Notes under the pieces: model-generated
The model's input: only the letters and a program-made list of their open reading frames with translations
The model's database searches: none
What the model was told of the DNA's origin: nothing
Part shown: positions 52,956 to 62,423 of the stretch, in pieces
Position numbering within the stretch: position 1 is the first letter of the stretch
Layout of the letters: each line of letters opens with the position of its first letter
Position numbers and translations under genes: made by a program
Origin: Pyrofollis japonicus
GTDB taxonomy: Archaea > Thermoproteota > Thermoprotei_A > Sulfolobales > Pyrodictiaceae
Assembly (NCBI RefSeq): GCF_033097485.1
Contig: NZ_AP028634.1
Location: forward strand, 124,001-188,000
DNA: 64,000 nt
Direction of reading: 5' to 3'

Positions 52956-54128
52956 GTGGTTAGCAGCTGGGTTTTGCTGGGCTCTGTTGGGCAGGCGCTG
53001 CTGCAGCTCCTTGGCGTTGTGCTTTACACTTATATCGTTTTCACTAGTGGTGCTTCTGGCCTAGTGCTTGGCCTGCTTGCTATGCTTTGGAGCCTTGTGT
53101 TCTTCCTAGCTAATAGGCTGTTCCTGCCCCTCTCCGCTGCTGCTCATAACAAGTTGCTTGCCTTCATAGCGTTTGCCTCTATGGGTGCTGGTACTGCTTC
53201 GTGGTTCCTTGTTGGCGGGTTCACGGGCTCTGCTATAGCGTTCCTTCTCCACTCTGTGTCTTCTGCCGCGCTTAGTGTCTCGCTTGGCCTTACTTCTATG
53301 GAGTATGTTGACTACGAGTACTGGGTGAGGATAGACGTTGTTGAGAGGATTATTGGGCTCTTGTTCGCGGGCGCCACGTTATTCGCTATGGGTCGTGGAC
53401 TGGTTTCTTTTACTCCGTGGGAGCTGCTGGTTGTGAGTAGCGCGGTGCTCTTAGCCTACTACTTGTTTGCGCCACCAGCAGTGCTTGACTTCGAGAGGCG
53501 CTACTATCGGCTAAACCGCCACGTTACATGTGTCCGTGCGTATAGCAGGGCCATATCCGTGTTATCGTACATAGGTACTCCGAGGCTGATGGAGATAGCT
53601 TATAGTAGGATAAGGGAGAGAATGCCTAGGTATCTTAGTCCGTGGAGGGTCTCCCTGGGCGCTATGCTGGCGACCGCCGTCGGGGAGTACATCTTCGCCG
53701 TGCTCCCTGTGAACCTGAGAGACACTGTTACGCTCTCAGTACTGTGGCAGGGCTATGGCCTAGCAGCACTAGCAACCGCGCTGGCGCTCGCACCCATAGC
53801 TGCTACGCAGAAGACTGAGCCAAGAATAGCTGGAGCACTCTCCCTGCTCCGGGGACTAGGCTTAGCGCTCTTCTTCTACTCGCTGAGAAGCGTCACAGAC
53901 ATAGCGATCTACGCAGCCTTCTCATCCATAGTCTACAACATAGTAGACACCATCCTCGCCAACTACTACGTTGACGCAGCCTATGCCAGGATGGGCCCCA
54001 TATACGGGGCCGTGAAACAGCTAGGAGCCATAATAGGCCCCCTGCTCGCAGCAATACTCTACGCGACACCACTATTCACTCCAACAGCAATAGCGCTGGC
54101 AATATTATCAATGATAGTCCTCCTATAA
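52956..54128 (+). CDS. MFS-like polytopic membrane protein
   Basis: A 390-residue protein from GTG 52956, preceded by a good GGCGGTGATT. Eleven or twelve transmembrane helices are spread over the full length, with a basic loop in the centre (about 190-215: RRYYRLNRHVTC and on). It resembles the MFS transporter at 19913-21307 in layout and length, but not in obvious sequence. The substrate is unknown. It is followed by 200 bases of non-coding sequence with a CCCCCGGGGG palindrome near 54160. Confidence 0.65.
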   Translation: MVSSWVLLGSVGQALLQLLGVVLYTYIVFTSGASGLVLGLLAMLWSLVFFLANRLFLPLSAAAHNKLLAFIAFASMGAGTASWFLVGGFTGSAIAFLLHSVSSAALSVSLGLTSMEYVDYEYWVRIDVVERIIGLLFAGATLFAMGRGLVSFTPWELLVVSSAVLLAYYLFAPPAVLDFERRYYRLNRHVTCVRAYSRAISVLSYIGTPRLMEIAYSRIRERMPRYLSPWRVSLGAMLATAVGEYIFAVLPVNLRDTVTLSVLWQGYGLAALATALALAPIAATQKTEPRIAGALSLLRGLGLALFFYSLRSVTDIAIYAAFSSIVYNIVDTILANYYVDAAYARMGPIYGAVKQLGAIIGPLLAAILYATPLFTPTAIALAILSMIVLL

Positions 54129-54328
54129 GGGAGCCTAATACGCCTAGGAACCCCCGGGGGCGGGAACGGGGAAGGGACTTCGAGCACGCTATTCTTCTCC
54201 CAGGCCTCCTCCTGCTATAGCCCCGCAGAGCAAGGATTGCAAATTGCAGGAAGGGAGCTATTAGAGAGGTATTGTGGGAGGAGGGGGAGAAAAACGCCTT
54301 AGGGGTTGTAAGAGCTTGTGCCCCCTTG

Positions 54329-54895
54329 CTAGAGCTTTATTTCGAGCCTTTCGAGGTTCTCCTTGGCGTACTCGTAGCCTGCGTCGAATGCTTTGAGGTT
54401 TAGTTCTACCCATTTCGGCCTTACGCTTGTCTTTATTATCTCCTTCATCGTATCGGGGTCTATTAGGCCGGTTACGTAGCTGAATACTCCTATCATGAAC
54501 ACGTTTGCGACTCGGTATGTCCCGACTTTCTCCTCTGCTAGCCTCGTGAACGGCACCATTAAGACCTTTGGCCAGGGCTTGGCCGGCTTGTCTATGAACG
54601 TGGAGTCCAGGATTACTAGCTGGGCGTCTGGCTTCACGTAGTCAGCATAGCTAATCATTTGGTCGCGGTACATGAATATTGCTATGTCTGCTTTTCTCAC
54701 CTTTATTATGTCCATTTCCGCCTCGCTGGGGAATACTATGAGGTCGCTGCGGGAGAAGCCTCCGCGCGTCTCGGCGCTATACATCTCGCTGTTGACCACA
54801 TAGTAGCCCTTCTTGACGAGCGCCTTGCCTAGCAGGTAGCCTGTGAGGAGTATTCCTTGGCCTCCACGCCCCGCTATGATTATCTCGAGGGTCAT
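54329..54895 (-). CDS. korC: 2-oxoacid:ferredoxin oxidoreductase gamma subunit
   Basis: The ATG at 54895 overlaps the beta gene's stop (ATGA) and gives 188 residues, starting at the IIIAGRGGQGILL nucleotide-like loop; an in-frame upstream start inside the beta gene is unlikely. The gamma subunit supports CoA binding and complex stability. It is the last gene of a four-gene operon (delta, alpha, beta, gamma order) that oxidatively decarboxylates a 2-oxoacid to acyl-CoA with ferredoxin as acceptor. 2-Oxoglutarate is the likely substrate because of the KorABCD-like layout, but other 2-oxoacids are possible. Confidence 0.85.
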   Translation of the reverse strand: MTLEIIIAGRGGQGILLTGYLLGKALVKKGYYVVNSEMYSAETRGGFSRSDLIVFPSEAEMDIIKVRKADIAIFMYRDQMISYADYVKPDAQLVILDSTFIDKPAKPWPKVLMVPFTRLAEEKVGTYRVANVFMIGVFSYVTGLIDPDTMKEIIKTSVRPKWVELNLKAFDAGYEYAKENLERLEIKL

Positions 54896-55779
54896 TTCCG
54901 GGCCCACCTCTTCTCGGGTAGTTCGTCGCACCAAGAGTAGTTGTAGCGCTCGCAAAGAGACTCCATGTATCCGGGCTCGTCCTTGTCGACGAACACGCCT
55001 AGGGTTATTTCCTCGTCCCAGTCGTACTTGATGTCCTCGAGGCTCTTCGGCTTCCTCACCTTCGATATCTTGCGTAGACGCTCATAGAGCTCGGCGGGGG
55101 TGCGGAACCCTATGTGGCGGCCGAATATCTCAGGGCAGATCGACAATACCTCTATGAATCTGAAGCCTCTCCTGGGGAGCGCCTTCTTTATCGACTCCTC
55201 TATGTGGACTGGGTAGTGTATGCTCCACCTGGCGACATAGTTTGCTCCGAGTGCTGCCACGAGCCTCGCGGCGTCCAGTGGGCGCTCAGGGTTACCCTTC
55301 GGGGTCGTGGTGCTGTATACTCCTCGCGGCGTCGTTGGGGCTAGCTGGCCGCCGGTCAGCGCATAGTTGAGGTTGTTCACCATTATTACTAGTAGGTCGA
55401 AGTTCCTGCGAGCAGCGTGCAGCAAGTGGTTGCCACCGATACCGGCTAGGTCTCCGTCGCCGCTGAAGACTACTGGCACTAGCTTGGGGTTTCCGAGCTT
55501 GACGCCGTAGGCGTAGGCTATTGGCCTGCCGTGGGGCGTGTGAGCCCCGTCTAGGCGCACATAGCCCGAGGCCCTGCCAGTGCACCCGATACCGGTCACG
55601 AATACGAGCTGGTTCCTATTGATCACGCCCTTTGCTTCGAGATCCTTGACTGCTCGGAGGAACGCTTGGAGCACTATGCCTATGCCGCACCCAGGGCACC
55701 ATACGTGGGGAAGCCTCTCGGTGCGGAGCAGATCCTCTACCCTATGGCTTAGAGCTGTCTTGGGGACTTGGATGGTCAT
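54892..55779 (-). CDS. korB: 2-oxoacid:ferredoxin oxidoreductase beta subunit (thiamine-diphosphate binding)
   Basis: A 295-residue subunit with WCPGCGIGI (Cys28, Cys31) near the start for cluster or cofactor binding, GDGDLAGIGGNHLLHAARRN as the thiamine-diphosphate/magnesium motif, and a VNNLNYALTGGQ strand. It carries the decarboxylation chemistry. Overlaps of 4 bases with alpha and gamma genes mean coupled translation. The fragment at the left edge of the window is another beta-type subunit, so the organism has at least two such enzymes. Confidence 0.9.
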   Translation of the reverse strand: MTIQVPKTALSHRVEDLLRTERLPHVWCPGCGIGIVLQAFLRAVKDLEAKGVINRNQLVFVTGIGCTGRASGYVRLDGAHTPHGRPIAYAYGVKLGNPKLVPVVFSGDGDLAGIGGNHLLHAARRNFDLLVIMVNNLNYALTGGQLAPTTPRGVYSTTTPKGNPERPLDAARLVAALGANYVARWSIHYPVHIEESIKKALPRRGFRFIEVLSICPEIFGRHIGFRTPAELYERLRKISKVRKPKSLEDIKYDWDEEITLGVFVDKDEPGYMESLCERYNYSWCDELPEKRWARK

Positions 55780-56921
55780 ATCCTTACACCTGCCTTCTCA
55801 AAGTAGTCTAGGAGCTCATCTGGGCCTGGGAGCTCGGGGGAAAGGACTGGGACTAGTTCCACCTTCTTGCCGAGCGGGGCCAGTATGCGCGCTACTTCGC
55901 GGTAGAGCTGGCCGAGGTTCATCTCAGCCACTATTACCCGGGACGCCTTCTCCGCGGCCTTGACGAGGCCCTCCTCGTCGAGAGGCCATATTGATACCGG
56001 CCTCCAGAGCCCCACCTTCTTGCCCTGCTTGCGGAGATCCTTGACGAGCGCCAGCGCTGAGCGCGCGAGGGTCCCGAACGCGACTATGAGTGTCTCCGCG
56101 TCCTCTGCCATACGGCTATCCGACTGGGCTACGAGGTGCTTATTCTTCATGACTTTCTCCTCTAGGCGGCGCACTAGGGCCTCGTAGACCTTCGGGTTGG
56201 TGGTGTAGTAGCCTCTCTCGTCGTGCGCAAGGCTCTCAACGAGGACCGCGTAGCCCTCGCCGTAGAACGCCATGGGTGGTACGAGGTCGTCGGGGTCGGG
56301 CTTGAATGGCTTGAACTGGCCCGGCGGCTCTCTGGGCGGCTTGCGGTCAGCGACCTTTACTTCTCCCGGCTCATACGCTACCACTAGCTCCCTCGTATGG
56401 GCGAGAATGGTGTCACCGAGGACTATTGTGGGTACTCTCAGCCTCCACGCGGTGTCAAACGCCTTTATTACCAGGTTGTACGCTTCCTGGACGCTCCAAG
56501 GAGCATAGACCACGTCCATGTAGTGGCCGTGGCTGGCCCACCTTGACTGCATTACGTCTCCCTGACCCGTCCCGGTCGCGATGCCGGTGCTCGGCCCAGT
56601 CCTCATATTGTAGACTATGACTATTGGCGCCTCAACCATTGCTGCTAGGCCGAGGCTCTCAGCCATGAGGCTGAAGCCGGGGCCGCTGGTAGCGGTCATT
56701 GCCTTGGCTCCGGCGTAGACTGCGCCGACGAGCGCGTTTATTGAGGCTATTTCGTCTTCTCCCTGGAAGACTATGCCTCCGTGCTCGGGCAGCTTCTCGG
56801 CGAGGTACTCGAAGAGGTCGCTTGCAGGAGTAATCGGGTAGCCGATGAAGACCTTGAGCCCGGCGGCTATAGCTGCCTCGGCCATCGCCTCGTTACCGGT
56901 TAGGAACTCTCGCCTAGCCAT
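55776..56921 (-). CDS. korA: 2-oxoacid:ferredoxin oxidoreductase alpha subunit
   Basis: A 381-residue alpha subunit. FIGYPITPASDLFEYLAEKL is the family hallmark near the N-terminus. GATSGPGFSLMAE-like (here ATSGPGFSLMAESLG) and NMRTGPSTGIATGTGQGD follow in the central domain, and a transketolase-like C-terminus ends the chain. It forms the active site with the beta subunit. It starts 23 bases after the delta ferredoxin gene and overlaps beta by 4 bases. Confidence 0.9.
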   Translation of the reverse strand: MARREFLTGNEAMAEAAIAAGLKVFIGYPITPASDLFEYLAEKLPEHGGIVFQGEDEIASINALVGAVYAGAKAMTATSGPGFSLMAESLGLAAMVEAPIVIVYNMRTGPSTGIATGTGQGDVMQSRWASHGHYMDVVYAPWSVQEAYNLVIKAFDTAWRLRVPTIVLGDTILAHTRELVVAYEPGEVKVADRKPPREPPGQFKPFKPDPDDLVPPMAFYGEGYAVLVESLAHDERGYYTTNPKVYEALVRRLEEKVMKNKHLVAQSDSRMAEDAETLIVAFGTLARSALALVKDLRKQGKKVGLWRPVSIWPLDEEGLVKAAEKASRVIVAEMNLGQLYREVARILAPLGKKVELVPVLSPELPGPDELLDYFEKAGVRI

Positions 56922-56943
56922 GAAGAACCACCTCCAAGAAGAC

Positions 56944-57261
56944 CTAACTCTGATCAGTTATGACTTCTACTTGGCCATCGCCCCAAACCATTAGGGCCTT
57001 GGCTACGCCGTCGCTGGATGGCTCTATTCTTAGAACGAAGTCGGGGCAGCTGAACTCGCAGAGCCGGCAGCCTATGCACAGAGAGGGCTTAGTGACGGTT
57101 GTGACCCTGTAGCCCTTCTTGTTCTGCTTGTCCCCGGTCACGAGGATCTTTTTGGGGCAAACATGTATGCAGAGGCCGCACTCCTTGCACCTATCGGCGA
57201 GAATAATTATATCAAACGCGCGTTTCGAAGACACTAACACACCACCATCCACAACACCCAT
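56944..57261 (-). CDS. korD: 2-oxoacid:ferredoxin oxidoreductase delta subunit (2[4Fe-4S] ferredoxin)
   Basis: A 105-residue ferredoxin with two motifs, CKECGLCIHVCP and CIGCRLCEFSCPD, which bind two [4Fe-4S] clusters and pass electrons to free ferredoxin. It is first in the operon. The start at 57261 leaves a short leader; a later in-frame start near 57231 would remove the first ten residues. The presence of a separate delta gene distinguishes this four-subunit enzyme from two-subunit crenarchaeal types. Confidence 0.85.
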   Translation of the reverse strand: MGVVDGGVLVSSKRAFDIIILADRCKECGLCIHVCPKKILVTGDKQNKKGYRVTTVTKPSLCIGCRLCEFSCPDFVLRIEPSSDGVAKALMVWGDGQVEVITDQS

Positions 57262-57460
57262 ATGGTTGTACCAAGCATGGTTATTCGCTATGGGCGACGC
57301 CTAGCTCCGCGAACTACGGTACGTTCCTCACGTAAAACCTACGACAAGTGGAAAGATTAAAACCTTCCACACAGCATACAGCCCAACGTAGCAAGCCTTT
57401 CCTCCAAGAAGCCTCGCATGACAGGATTATCCCCTGGATGGGAGGAGGGGCAAGGGTAGC

Positions 57461-57733
57461 GTGGCGAGCCCTGCTGTACGAGTCGCTTCTCGGCTTCAGA
57501 GAGATCTACAGAGAAGGGGCTTCTACGTGTCGAGACACGCTTCCAGCATGCTGGTGATGAAGAACAGGCGAGTAGTTGCAACCGTTCACGTATATGGCGA
57601 TGACTGTGTGCTTAGCGTTTATGAGCCCTGGATGAAAGAGAATCTGGAGCTTATCCCAATCATTAAACGCGTAGTTGGGAAGCATTGTAGGAGAATTGAT
57701 GAGAGAAGAGTACCTCCTCGGAAGCCGTTCTAG
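57461..57733 (+). CDS. Small hypothetical protein
   Basis: A 90-residue protein from GTG 57461, with GGAGGAGGGG about 10 bases upstream, a good site. The chain is a helix (ASRLQRDLQRRG) then three strands (FYVSRHASSMLVMK, RRVVATVHVYGDD, CVLSVYEPW) and a basic C-terminal helix. I do not recognise it. The strong Shine-Dalgarno and consistent pattern support coding. Bases 57675-57733 may also be the upstream extension of the next gene's frame, which I regard as non-coding. Confidence 0.5.
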   Translation: MASPAVRVASRLQRDLQRRGFYVSRHASSMLVMKNRRVVATVHVYGDDCVLSVYEPWMKENLELIPIIKRVVGKHCRRIDERRVPPRKPF

Positions 57734-57802
57734 ATTTCTGCTCGAAGCAGATATATGGTGTAAAGAGAGGGTTCCGAATCATATCATTGGTTTCCCGGAA
57801 AG

Positions 57803-57810
57803 TATTTATG
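57803..57810 (+). promoter_or_regulatory. TATA element for the Thr-rich surface protein
   Basis: TATTTATG, about 55 bases before the preferred GTG at 57864, would give transcription from about 57834. Its presence inside the upstream in-frame extension of the gene supports the later start. Confidence 0.35.
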
Positions 57811-57863
57811 TGGATAAAAGGCACACATCTAACTGTATACAAGGTTTTGGATGTGCAATAATA

Positions 57864-58970
57864 GTGCAAATCGGAATAGGAATAATCGTAGCCGTAATCG
57901 CCCTAGCAGTTGCTGGCGGAGCAGCATACTATATGTCAACGAAGCAGGGGGCCCCGGCGACAACAAGTAGCTCTCTCCCCGAGACGAGTCCAGCAACAAC
58001 ACCCATACCAACAACTCAGCCTACACATGCATCGCAAACGCCTACAAGCAGTGCAGTAAGCACTACCAGCGAAGCCACATCGTCACAGCCTTCTACAGCA
58101 ACAACCACGTCGACAGAGGCAACAAGTACTGTAACAACTACGTCCCAGGCACAGACAACAGCCACGTCAGCAACGAGTACCGCACCAGAAACAAGCACCG
58201 AGGCAACCACGAGCACGACAAGTACGACCACAACAACGTCTCAGCCAACGAGTACTACAGCGCAGGAAACAAGTACACAGACCAGCCAGACAACCACCAC
58301 AACGACATCAACGACGACATCCACAACAACTACTCCCCAGGAATCAGCTAAGGCCGAGACACTGATCTTCAACTCGTTCCGAGACCTAGCAACCAATCTG
58401 AGCCATGCGAAAGTATACTATAGGCATACCAATGGCAGCGAGGTTGATGAAATATACCTAGAGTACACCGTGAGCGAGACGAGTAATGGCTTCAAGGTGG
58501 TGCTCAACGTGACTAATGTTAACAACGGCGAACAAAACATTATGACCATCTACCTGGACAACGACATGGAAACAGTTACAAGGGTAGAGCTACCAGGCCA
58601 ACCACCACTAACGGGTCAGACAGCGCAAATGGTTGGACAACAGCTGCTAGGCTTCATAAACGCGATACTAGCACCCATAGCCTTCACAGCTAATATTGAG
58701 GTAGAGCTTTCCGAGGGAGCAGTCATTGCCGAGAACCATGGCTGGACCGTGGTCTCGACACAGAAAACCAGCGTAGAAGTGAGCGGGACAACGTACAACG
58801 CCTACAAGATAAACATTGAGAACAAGAACGATGTTTCAACAGACATGAAAAAGGCAGAGATAACGCTCATAGAGCTGCTGCCGAACACGTGGGTGTTGCA
58901 GCACAGCTACGCCGTAACCGACAAGGGAGAGACATTCGACTGGCAAATAGTAGAGCTAACGAAGGCCTAG
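57864..58970 (+). CDS. Surface protein with N-terminal anchor, Thr/Ser-rich stalk and a beta-rich domain
   Basis: The GTG at 57864 places the start directly at a hydrophobic helix (QIGIGIIVAVIALAVAGGAA) and follows the TATA element; upstream in-frame codons do not look like a secretory start. The 368-residue product has a signal-anchor helix (about 2-24), a stalk of over 130 Thr/Ser/Gln/Ala residues (about 30-165), and a C-terminal domain (about 170-368) with strands and glycosylation-like Asn sites. It should sit outside the membrane, extended by a glycosylated stalk. It resembles the regulator at 3570 in having such a stalk, but lacks the cytoplasmic helix-turn-helix. Confidence 0.65.
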   Translation: MQIGIGIIVAVIALAVAGGAAYYMSTKQGAPATTSSSLPETSPATTPIPTTQPTHASQTPTSSAVSTTSEATSSQPSTATTTSTEATSTVTTTSQAQTTATSATSTAPETSTEATTSTTSTTTTTSQPTSTTAQETSTQTSQTTTTTTSTTTSTTTTPQESAKAETLIFNSFRDLATNLSHAKVYYRHTNGSEVDEIYLEYTVSETSNGFKVVLNVTNVNNGEQNIMTIYLDNDMETVTRVELPGQPPLTGQTAQMVGQQLLGFINAILAPIAFTANIEVELSEGAVIAENHGWTVVSTQKTSVEVSGTTYNAYKINIENKNDVSTDMKKAEITLIELLPNTWVLQHSYAVTDKGETFDWQIVELTKA

Positions 58971-59080
58971 TGCAGCGATACACCGTCTAGGGCGGAGAAA
59001 ATAGCCAAGTTTTTGCTTAAGGAGGGCTATGCCCGGGGAAGCCCGGCAACCTCAAATACGTGTCTCCAGGCACGAGTCTG

Positions 59081-60838
59081 TCACGCCCTTTGTTTGCCCA
59101 GCTTGTCCTCCATTCTTGCGAGATAGTATATTGCTGGCCACAGTATCTTCAAAGCATCCTCCACGGTGTTCACCACGTGCCCCATGTCGGGCGCTATGTA
59201 GGCTTCGAACGTCTTGCCCTTCGCAGCGGCCTCGTCCATGAAGCGCAGCATGGGCTTTAGCGGCGTCCTGGTATCGTTTTGTGGATGAATAATCATCAGC
59301 GGCTCCTTCATGTTGTCCACGTGGCTTATTGGGCTCCTTTCTCTCCAGAGGTCTTTGCGCCCAGCGAACAAGTACTCTATGAAGCCCTTGAAGGCTGCGT
59401 CGCTTAGCTCGTACATTTGCTCCCAGTCAGCCACACTTGCCCCCGCGACTCCGGCGACAAAGACTCCGGGTTTCCTTGTCAGGGCGCAGAGGGTCATGTA
59501 GCCGCCATAGCTATACCCCATTATGTAGACGCGGCTAGCGAGGCCGCTCTCCTTCGCCCACTTGGCCGCAGACACTATGTCCTCTAGCTCCTTGCCACAG
59601 GGGTCTCCGAGTATCTTCATTCTCCACTCTTCGCCATACCCTGTACTCCCGCGATAATTTGGCATAACTACGTGGAAGCCAGCCAGTGCCAGCGCTGCTG
59701 CAAACGTGTGCCACATATCAGCGTCCTCGGAGAACGGGCCGCCGTGGACAAGCACCACTGTTGGACCGGGCTCGCTTGCCCGGCGGCTCCGGAGTATAAA
59801 GGTTGGCACCTTTTCCCCGTCAACGGAGTCTACGAGGACGAACTCGGAGCCACTGAGCGCCTCGTATACGTAGCTCGGCGCACTGCCGCGTAGAAGCTCC
59901 TTGACACCCTCCTCTCCGAGCCCTATGATCCTCGGGGGTGTTGAGAGACTGGTATGCGTCGTAACAATCATCCCTTTCCAGATGTAGGCTGCCCCGTGCA
60001 TCCCCTTAGGAGCCTCTACGCGCTTACCATCTACGAATATCTCGCTCCTACCATTCTTCCTAGCGACGGCTATGAGGCTGCCGCTCGGCGTGTAGCCGAT
60101 ATAGTTGAAGGAGACAGGGTGGTACTCGTCGAGGTCGCTGTGCGGTAGCCTGAGCTTCTCGGCCTCCATGCTGGAGGCGTTGAGCCTCATTAGCTGCGCC
60201 TCCCTGGCACCCGTGACGCTGAACACTATTTCCCCGCTAGGGCTTATCCTTACAGCGCCTATGCTGCCGAGCGGCGACTCGTATATCTTGAGACTCTTCT
60301 CCTCCAGGTTAGCTATGAAGAGCTTGTACTTGGGCTCCTGTATTGGTATGAGTACTCCCACTGCGAGTGGGTACCTCAGGTCGGTCACGAAGCCCATGCC
60401 GGGCATGCTTGTTATCTTCTCTACGCCGCCTCCGCGGGCCTCGAAGAGCGCTATCTCCGCCATAGTGGCGGCCGTGTATACTATCCTCTCGTCGTCGTAT
60501 GCTCCTCCCAGTATGCGTGCAGGCTCTACTCCTGGAACCTCCTCCTCGGCACCAGGATTGTCGGGATCTACCCGGTAGAGCTTGTACAGCTCGCGGCCAG
60601 CACCAACATCCCTTATGAATACTGCGTACCGTGAGCCATACTTTGCCTCTAGGACGCCGTTGATAGGCTTCTTGTTCAGCTTCACGAGGTTCTCGCCGTC
60701 AAACGCGTAGGCGTTAGCACTGCCTTCCCGCAGCGCTGAGACTAGGAGGCGATCACCGTGGAGAACACCGCTTACGCCATACTGCTCTATGCTTACGAGA
60801 CCTATTATCTCATCCAGTAATTTTGCATACTTGTGCAA
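59081..60838 (-). CDS. Acylaminoacyl-peptidase-like prolyl-oligopeptidase-family enzyme
   Basis: A 585-residue S9 enzyme of the same size as the Aeropyrum pernix acylaminoacyl peptidase. The N-terminal half has a beta-propeller pattern; the C-terminal alpha/beta-hydrolase has Ser443 (GYSYGGY), Asp522 (HPQNDTRTP) and His554 (PDMGHVVN). The HPQNDTRTPLKPM region is nearly that of the Aeropyrum enzyme as I remember it. It removes N-acylated amino acids from peptides or cleaves short peptides in the cytoplasm; there is no signal peptide. It fits the peptide-degrading metabolism seen elsewhere in the window. Confidence 0.9.
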   Translation of the reverse strand: MHKYAKLLDEIIGLVSIEQYGVSGVLHGDRLLVSALREGSANAYAFDGENLVKLNKKPINGVLEAKYGSRYAVFIRDVGAGRELYKLYRVDPDNPGAEEEVPGVEPARILGGAYDDERIVYTAATMAEIALFEARGGGVEKITSMPGMGFVTDLRYPLAVGVLIPIQEPKYKLFIANLEEKSLKIYESPLGSIGAVRISPSGEIVFSVTGAREAQLMRLNASSMEAEKLRLPHSDLDEYHPVSFNYIGYTPSGSLIAVARKNGRSEIFVDGKRVEAPKGMHGAAYIWKGMIVTTHTSLSTPPRIIGLGEEGVKELLRGSAPSYVYEALSGSEFVLVDSVDGEKVPTFILRSRRASEPGPTVVLVHGGPFSEDADMWHTFAAALALAGFHVVMPNYRGSTGYGEEWRMKILGDPCGKELEDIVSAAKWAKESGLASRVYIMGYSYGGYMTLCALTRKPGVFVAGVAGASVADWEQMYELSDAAFKGFIEYLFAGRKDLWRERSPISHVDNMKEPLMIIHPQNDTRTPLKPMLRFMDEAAAKGKTFEAYIAPDMGHVVNTVEDALKILWPAIYYLARMEDKLGKQRA

Positions 60839-60943
60839 AAACAGTACACCGGGTTAGCTAAGACTGTGTTCAACTATAAGGAGTTTACCATATAGCTGTG
60901 GCCAAGCAGTGTACAGGGCCTTGAGGGAAAAGGAGCTGAGAAG

Positions 60944-62185
60944 CTACTTGGCGAGAAGCTTCTCTGCGAGCGCGGCGTACGCCTTGGCTACCTTCCGCAG
61001 CTCTTCTAGCTCAACGTACTCGTCTACCTGGTGGGCGACCCCGCTAGGCCCTGGGCCATAAGTTATTGTCTCTATGCCCTTCTCGGTGTAGTACCTCATG
61101 TCTAGGCCTCCTAGGCAGACTGTGAGCCTAGGCTCCGCGCCGGTTACCTCCCTTACAGCCTCCTTTGCGAGCACTACTAGCTTCGACTCCTTCGGGGTTA
61201 TCGCTGGAGGCAGCTTGTTGACCGGCTTAGCCTCTATGCGGACCTCGGGATACCTCTCCCTAAGCCTCTGTATGAACCTATTTACTTCTTCCTCGACTTC
61301 CTCGATGCTCTCCTCTACTATGAGTCGACGGTCAACAGAGAAGGCATAGTAGCCCGGCAGGATGTTTATCTTCGTGCTCCCCTTCACCTCTCCGCCGAGC
61401 GTTATCGTGGGGCTCGCTCCCCGGGGGTCGTCGTACTCGTAGCGGCTCTTCTTCCTGGAGAGTAGCTCGCGGTACTCGGTCATGAAGTCGTGTGCGACCC
61501 TGACCATGTACTCGAAGGCGTTCACGCCGAGCCATGGGCTGGATCCGTGTGCCTGCTTACCGTAGACCTCTACGTAGAACCAGTAAGCGCCCCTATGCCC
61601 TATCCAGACCGTGCCGGAGCCGCTGGGCTCGGCTATCACGACGTAGTCCGGGCTGGACAGTTCTTTCTCGACAAGGTAGCCGGTACCAGTCTCGCCGCCT
61701 ATCTCCTCGTCAGGCACGAGGGCTATCTCGAACGTGCCCTTGAAGCCCGGGTTGGCGGTGAAGAAGGCCCGTGCAGCGAGGATCGCCGCCGCTATCCCGC
61801 CCTTCATGTCTACTGCTCCGCGGCCATAGAGCTTGCCTCCCTCGATCACCGGGTCGAAGGGGTCGTGTCTCCAACCCTGCCCCGGGGGCACTACGTCGTA
61901 GTGGCCGTTGAAGTGGAGGACTGGGTAGCCACTCCCCTTCCTTGCTATCAGTATGTAGCGGGGATACTTCCCGAGACCGGAATAGTGTTTCTCGACGACC
62001 TCGCGGGGAACGCGGTGTATCTCTATGTCCTCGAAGCCGGCCTCGCTGAGAAGCCTCGAGGCCGTCGCGACGAACTCGCCATAGTTTTCTCCAGGCGGGT
62101 TAACAGTGGGCACGCTTATAAGCTCCTTGAGAACCTCCACGCCCCAGTTAAAGAGCTCGTCCACGAGCCGGGCAGAATTAGGCAA
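60944..62185 (-). CDS. M20-family metallopeptidase (ArgE/DapE/ACY1 type)
   Basis: I choose the TTG at 62185, which follows a perfect GGAGGTG 8 bases upstream; longer in-frame starts reach to 62302. The 413-residue enzyme has the M20 metal motifs: NGHYDVVPPG, GRGAVDMKGG, PDEEIGGETG, AEPSG and a late TYGPGPSGVAHQVDEY with the final histidine. A lid domain with HRGAYWFYVEVYGKQAHGSSPW lies in the centre. It could be an aminoacylase, dipeptidase, acetylornithine or succinyl-diaminopimelate deacylase; given the peptide setting I favour an acylase or dipeptidase. Confidence 0.88.
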   Translation of the reverse strand: MPNSARLVDELFNWGVEVLKELISVPTVNPPGENYGEFVATASRLLSEAGFEDIEIHRVPREVVEKHYSGLGKYPRYILIARKGSGYPVLHFNGHYDVVPPGQGWRHDPFDPVIEGGKLYGRGAVDMKGGIAAAILAARAFFTANPGFKGTFEIALVPDEEIGGETGTGYLVEKELSSPDYVVIAEPSGSGTVWIGHRGAYWFYVEVYGKQAHGSSPWLGVNAFEYMVRVAHDFMTEYRELLSRKKSRYEYDDPRGASPTITLGGEVKGSTKINILPGYYAFSVDRRLIVEESIEEVEEEVNRFIQRLRERYPEVRIEAKPVNKLPPAITPKESKLVVLAKEAVREVTGAEPRLTVCLGGLDMRYYTEKGIETITYGPGPSGVAHQVDEYVELEELRKVAKAYAALAEKLLAK

Positions 62186-62423
62186 ACAGGGAGCACCTCC
62201 GAGCAGCTCGCCGTGTAGTAGCTGTGCTCTTAAGGGAGAATAATACTGTGTACCATCCTTGGCACAGCCCTCTCTTATATACTTGGCGTAACGCATCCAC
62301 AACCCATTCCTTACTAGGCTCTAATAAGGAGGCCAAGCTAGAACTATAAGGGTAAGAGGCGGGTGGGGCCATAGGCCCACCTCTTGCTCCGCAACCCCTC
62401 TTGTCTGGAAGAGTGTGTGAGGC

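Noticed and set aside
54140-54200. CCCCCGGGGG palindrome near the MFS gene end as an attachment or operator site
   Set aside because: Short, low-complexity GC palindrome with no second copy or flanking repeat that I could find.
57675-57863. Extended N-terminus for the surface protein
   Set aside because: The extension overlaps a small gene and a TATA element, and the secretory helix starts only at 57864.
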